Shown piece after piece: positions 60,169-64,000 of a stretch of DNA of 64,000 nucleotides (positions are counted from its first letter, which is position 1; every line of letters starts with the position of its first letter). The stretch is taken from contig JAOCPU010000007.1 of NCBI GenBank assembly GCA_035772785.1, positions 124,001-188,000 on the forward strand, written 5' to 3'. The position numbers and the translations under genes were made by a program. Below the pieces are notes generated by a model, which was given only the letters and a program-made list of their open reading frames with translations, searched no databases and had not been told where the DNA came from. This DNA comes from Phlebiopsis flavidoalba. Lineage: Eukaryota; Basidiomycota; Agaricomycetes; Polyporales; Phanerochaetaceae.

Positions 60169-61066
60169 CTGACGCAATATTTATCCCTGGTCACCCAGAG
60201 AAGTACCAGCAGTACCGGGATTGCACCCTGGCCTAATCCGCACCATACAACTGCGCCCTACGGTCAGTATAAATTATGGTGAACACTGTCTCATTTCCGA
60301 CGAGACGACTAGAAGGGACCGGAGGGAGACCCCGTCTCAGTAGCGTACCGTTAGAGGGAAAAGACAGTGGTGCATCGTCGGAGCCGTCTAAGGCTTTTCT
60401 GGAAGTACCTATGAGATGGTAAGCATGCGGGGACCAGCACGGTGAGGATCGTACGAGTGATAGATGAATAGTTCATGCGGATAAAGACCCTGGACGGAAA
60501 GCGTAACAAGAGGTAAAAAATAGGTTTGCCCTAAAACGCAACACACATGAGGATGACGCGCGTATCAACTCAGCCTCACGCATTCCCGTTGTGACCTTCC
60601 GGGAGCTGTCGACCCCAGTATGAGCTTCGCGAGGTAACATTCTTGCTGTCAGTGTCACCGCCATTACTCCGGAGGCGCCGGACCTATATTTGCAGGGTGA
60701 CGATCTAGGGAAGGAGCGGTACCAACACCGCAGAGAGTACAGAGCACCTTAAAGCACAAAACAACGTTGAGATGCTAATAGCTCCGGGTTCGAACCTAAT
60801 TTATGTTAGAATGAGGCGTCGATCAGAACTATCCACTCACCTTCAAGCGACGATGATTCAATAATTTGATCATGTGTCGAGCATTGCCATAGAGAATACA
60901 TTAGGTTCCCCGGACTCTGCGACTATCCCAACGTACTAGATGTTATGGAAAGCAGACCATTTGAGTCAGCGATAGATGACGTCCGGGTTGTTACACTGTC
61001 CAGGAATTAATTTGGCATCAAAGGTTTAGTACATGAGAAGAGCCGTCCTGAGGATGTCACAAGGCT
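60169..61066. other. Intergenic region
   Basis: About 0.9 kb with no supported gene. It includes two sequences that loosely resemble pol III internal promoter boxes (near 60210-60285 minus, and GGGTTCGAACC near 60787), neither of which folds as a tRNA, and a 25-30 bp segment near 60794 that resembles one near 2303. Confidence 0.4.
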
Positions 61067-62609
61067 TCAAAGTTTGCTGTTTCGTACATATGAACTCCTC
61101 CAGCGCCCCCCCACCGGAGCGAAGCCGCGAGCATAATCATGAGATAATGCAGCTCCAATGGCGCTAGCAAGACGAGTAGGTTGTAGCTGTGGTATCTAAA
61201 AATGTGTCATAAGTTCCTTACGCTTACAAGGAGATAACAAAGGCATCTCACAAGTATGACCCGCACCGGCGACCCGGGATGGATACAGTGGCGTAATTCT
61301 TCCTTACAAGGCAACATCAAGCACGTCCAGGTGGAATTTCCTCGGGATCTAGAAATAGAGATATCAGTCATGCAACGCTTGTGAGAGTACATATGGCGCA
61401 TGCCGGCCGTGTACGAACAGATAGTACCATTGATAGACCTCCGTAGATGAAATGTACCGGAAGCGCGGCACACAGTACCTCCAGATAGTTGTACGGCGCG
61501 AACCCGTCCTATATCAGACTTATAGCATGCCTATACAACAGTAAGAAGGAATGCCACCGGACAGATGCTACCAGGGACGACGTACAGCCTCATGTAAATT
61601 TTAGGGCATTTCAATGTGACCCCATCTGTCTTATCCGGAGAAACATAGCAGTAGGCAGAGATCTCATCCCATATTCCCTAAGCAGAGTTGTTTAAGATTT
61701 AACTTTAGTTTCAAACTGAATAGGCGAGGGCGAGAGCATACAACGTAGAGGTCCAATACTCTAGGATCCCATAATTTGAAGCTCGCGCGCGATTGCAAAC
61801 TCTTCAAAGCCTCTTCAAAGCTAGGCCAGATATCTCGCCGCGCCAGAGTGGGGGTATGCAGGTCGAGAGAAATCTCTTGAGCACGGGGGGGGGCGGTGAA
61901 CAAGCATAGGATCGACGAGTATGAGCGAGGCAAACTCTATGGTCGGTATGAAGGTGTTAACGAGCATTCTGTACCAAAGGTAAAATTCAATGAGTGTGTC
62001 ACAATTCAGCACCCAGAAGCCGCCGTGTCTGTACGCACAGAGAAATAGCACCCATAGAGTGGCCGATGCCGACCAGCTTTCGTTTCGTGAAGTCGACGTC
62101 AATGCCTGTTCCCAGGCCCGTGAGCAGCATATGAATGCTACGCGTGTACTCTTCCCATGAGACTATATTCGTATGGTCAGTGGAATTGTTTGGTTTTGGT
62201 AAATGGAGCGACACAAAACATGTCGGAAGATACCCCCAAATCAGAAGATCCTCATTCAAGATTGCCGCGTCGCCGTGATTAGGGCAGTCGATGCTCCATG
62301 CTTCGCGAATCTTGACGCCATTGCTCATGGCCTAGCAGCGTTATACAGGTCGTCTAATGTCGGCTCCCAATGCTCCTTGTGGAAACCGGTTCCGTGTGCG
62401 CAGATGAGTGTGAGTAGCTATCGGGATCGGTGGAGCACTGCTCAGGATGCCAGTAGCGTTTCGCGGTGATCTACCAGATACATAGATTCATATCAATTAC
62501 GGCAATGCCATTGAAAGAATTGCTGAAACCAACACTCACTTGAAAGGGGTACTTCGGCCGAGGATCGAAGACATAAAGACTCGTACTTCAAAGGACACGT
62601 GTAAGGCAT
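61067..62609 (-). CDS. Alpha/beta hydrolase
   Basis: Serine hydrolase of the fungal alpha/beta superfamily (esterase/lipase-like), substrate unknown. The ATG at 62609 starts MPYTCPLKYESL, then DPRPKYPFQ and a GTGAGT intron. The next exon has LTLICAHGTGFHKEHWEP followed by TLDDLY (about 62395), including the HGTG oxyanion region. REAWSIDCPNHGDAAILNED lies near 62290, and the nucleophile elbow VGIGHSMGA, with the catalytic Ser, near 62060. Then come IEFASLILVDPM (about 61930), ARRDIWPSFEEALKSLQSRA (about 61830), FKLWDPRVLDLYV, GVTLKCPK (about 61610), PVHFIYGG (about 61450) and RVAGAGHT, whose His would complete the triad. After an intron it ends PQLQPTRLASAIGAALSHDY, ARGFAPVGG and a TGA at 61067-61069. 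The triad acid is probably the Asp/Glu between GVTLKC and the His but cannot be fixed. No signal peptide was seen. Confidence 0.85.
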
Positions 62610-63092
62610 CGCGGTTTGACTGTCAGCTAGCGTGAAGATCTAGCAAGAATTCCGGGCAGCAATTCAAAGACGCTGTTTAAGTACTTTCGCGGTGGTCATC
62701 TAGTGAGTCCGAGTCGGTGAAAACGTAAACGTGACATTGACATGTCTGAGAGGAGGCGACTCGGATAGAACGGTTACGGCTACTCAGAAACACCGAAGGC
62801 CTTGCTCGCGTGTTTGACGCGCCGCTTGAGTAAGCGACAATGAGTCGCGTACCTTGCGCATTGCGCGATGTCCTTACGGCCCCCCGCGATGCTCTACAGT
62901 AGCACAATTCTGGCTGATCAAGAGCCCTGCAAAATGACTGGCAGTATTACGATAACGTGAGCCCGAGGCTATCATAACATGCTCTCATTAATGGATCACG
63001 AGCATTACGAATGGTACTCATCAGGAGCTAAACTTGTTCCTCAGGCTGTAGGTGTGGAATGACTGGATGCAAAGTGCCATCCATGTCTCAAG
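62610..63092. other. Intergenic region upstream of the alpha/beta hydrolase
   Basis: Promoter side of the hydrolase gene. The only open frame of note (62677-62907 minus) is Arg/Ser-rich and has no motif. Confidence 0.45.
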
Positions 63093-63560
63093 CTAGTTCA
63101 ATGGCGCGCGATGCATGTGGCCAATTAGAGACCTTATGTGGAAGTTCGTGGGGAAGACATGATTTGATGCACTCAGTGCCGGAGCGACGGACATCAGCAC
63201 CTGTACCTCGTTCATTAACACGTCGGATAGTTCAGCATACCGCGGAAGTCTTGAGCATACATCTTCCTCCGACCAGATATCGAGAAGACAATCGACGAAG
63301 GCGGATAAGCCGAACATATTGCCAAGGATGAGTCGTGCGCATCACCTGGCTTAGCCAGTTTCCGATTCGTGGCGATGGGCCACAGCTGGTGAAAGCTCTT
63401 GGTGATGAGCGCATTCCATGTGTTTGTGTGTTCATCCCGTGCCAGACGCAGAGCGTGAAACCTTGTGATTTGCCTTGAATGCTTTGGTGAGGAATGGTTA
63501 TGCTGGAATGTATAACTAACATAGTGCTTAAAACGATCAGCGTGGTGGTGTCTGAAAAGA
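63093..63560 (-). CDS. Uncharacterised coding-like segment between RRP9 and the hydrolase
   Basis: Two minus-strand frames look protein-like: RDEHTNTWNALITKSFHQLW (about 63430) with PIATNRKLAKPGDAHDSS, then, after a shift, MFGLSAFVDCLLDIWSEEDV (about 63315) and RYAELSDVLMNEVQVLMSVA, ending at a stop at 63093. The composition is unlike the low-complexity chance frames nearby. I do not recognise the protein and the start is not fixed. It could also be part of a larger gene interrupted by errors. Confidence 0.35.
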
Positions 63561-63584
63561 CATATCTGCGTATTATAAACCTAG

Positions 63585-64000
63585 CTACGACGTCCGCGGA
63601 TGCAACGCTACAATTAGTGCACCGTTCAACACACCCTCGCCCTTCTTCTGCACCCACCGACCTAGCCGCATTTCTTGACCAATGCCTGCGATCAAAAGCA
63701 TCGATTTCGCATTATTCGATCGTGCTGAGGGGGATAGTGCCGTCGGATGGAGAAGTCTCCTCCCGCTTCGCCCAGTGGAGAGTTGAGACGACGTCCTGTG
63801 GGCACGTAACAAACTGTATCGAGTTCACGACTCCTAGTGCTGGTATGTGTCCCACAAGTGAAAAGGATTTCAATTTTGAGTCGAGCTTCCATAGTCGAAT
63901 CTCTCCGTCCCATGATCCTAAGTAAGCGGTCCACTGAGTATCAACGATGTGAGTTGATGAGGAACACATACCCGAGGCGAACATATCCGAGTAACGTAGG
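63585..64000 (-). CDS. RRP9: RRP9/U3-55K WD40 protein, 3' end only
   Basis: U3 snoRNP-specific WD40 protein that binds the U3 snoRNA box B/C motif in early 18S rRNA processing (nucleolus). Only the C-terminal part is inside the window; the rest lies beyond 64000. On the minus strand MFAS joins across an intron (about 63925-63965) to GSWDGEIRLWKLDSKLKSFS (about 63910), then GVVNSIQFV (about 63835), LLIAGIGQEMRLGRWVQKKG (about 63690) and GALIVALHPRTS, with the stop at 63585. The pair GSWDGEIRLWKLD and GxGQExRLGRW is characteristic of this protein and not of other WD40 families. Confidence 0.88.

Noticed and set aside
60205..60290. tRNA-like sequence on the minus strand (GGCGCAGTTG and GGGTGCAATCCC)
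   Set aside because: A T-arm-like hairpin can be drawn, but no matching acceptor stem or normal T-loop exists; a degraded SINE cannot be excluded.
60780..60800. GGGTTCGAACC, a tRNA T-loop-like word
   Set aside because: No D-arm, anticodon arm or acceptor stem around it.
1..64000. Transposons, LTRs, transposase or reverse-transcriptase genes and CRISPR arrays
   Set aside because: No catalytic motif of a transposase, integrase or reverse transcriptase was found, and no terminal repeats or regular spaced repeats were seen.

Overview
The window is nuclear DNA of a filamentous basidiomycete, most likely an Agaricomycete. The evidence is dense genes on both strands, many introns of about 50 bp, fungal versions of core eukaryotic genes (Vps15, Snf5, Rna15/CSTF2, Qcr8, Rrp9, Argonaute), and a basidiomycete-type multi-pass membrane protein. 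No bacterial operons, CRISPR arrays, rRNA or convincing tRNA genes are visible. A group such as the Ceratobasidiaceae is possible but is only an impression.

A warning for every gene: single-base insertions and deletions are scattered through conserved exons, so almost no gene reads in one frame per exon. Because this hits essential genes at once and the residues on both sides stay conserved, I read it mainly as consensus error in a long-read assembly rather than gene death. Gene limits are therefore spans covering frame-broken exons, and many starts are approximate.

Layout. 0.4-2.0 kb (-): triose-phosphate/nucleotide-sugar transporter. 2.4-4.5 kb (-): RING E3 ligase with an acidic tail. 5.2-14.4 kb: an imperfect tandem duplication of a unit of about 4.7-4.9 kb, each carrying one member of an unrecognised gene family (genes A and B, -) and a second duplicated coding fragment (A2 and B2). 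16.0-21.3 kb (+): Snf5/SMARCB1 subunit of SWI/SNF. 21.7-22.05 kb (-): small membrane protein. 22.1-22.65 kb (+): QCR8. 23.5-29.5 kb (+): Vps15. 29.8-30.5 kb (-): HSP20. 31.2-32.9 kb (+): CSTF2/Rna15. 33.1-36.2 kb (-): threonyl-tRNA synthetase. 36.5-38.4 kb (-): M20 amidohydrolase, divergent from a UPF1-like (IGHMBP2/Hcs1) helicase at 38.65-42.1 kb (+). 42.5-43.9 kb (-): ketopantoate reductase-like protein. 44.0-46.3 kb (+): P-loop ATPase. 48.5-52.1 kb (+): Argonaute. 52.95-55.1 kb (+): gene C, the best preserved member of the unrecognised family. 55.2-57.3 kb (-): uncharacterised. 57.7-60.1 kb (-): multi-pass membrane protein. 61.1-62.6 kb (-): alpha/beta hydrolase. 63.1-63.6 kb (-): uncharacterised. 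63.6-64.0 kb (-): 3' end of RRP9, cut by the window edge.

Most genes are unrelated housekeeping functions: chromatin remodelling, vesicle/autophagy PI3-kinase, respiration, mRNA 3' processing, translation, rRNA processing. The lineage-specific part is the A/B/C family, whose third copy lies directly downstream of an Argonaute gene with a readable DEDH catalytic tetrad. That family is the best candidate here for something undescribed.
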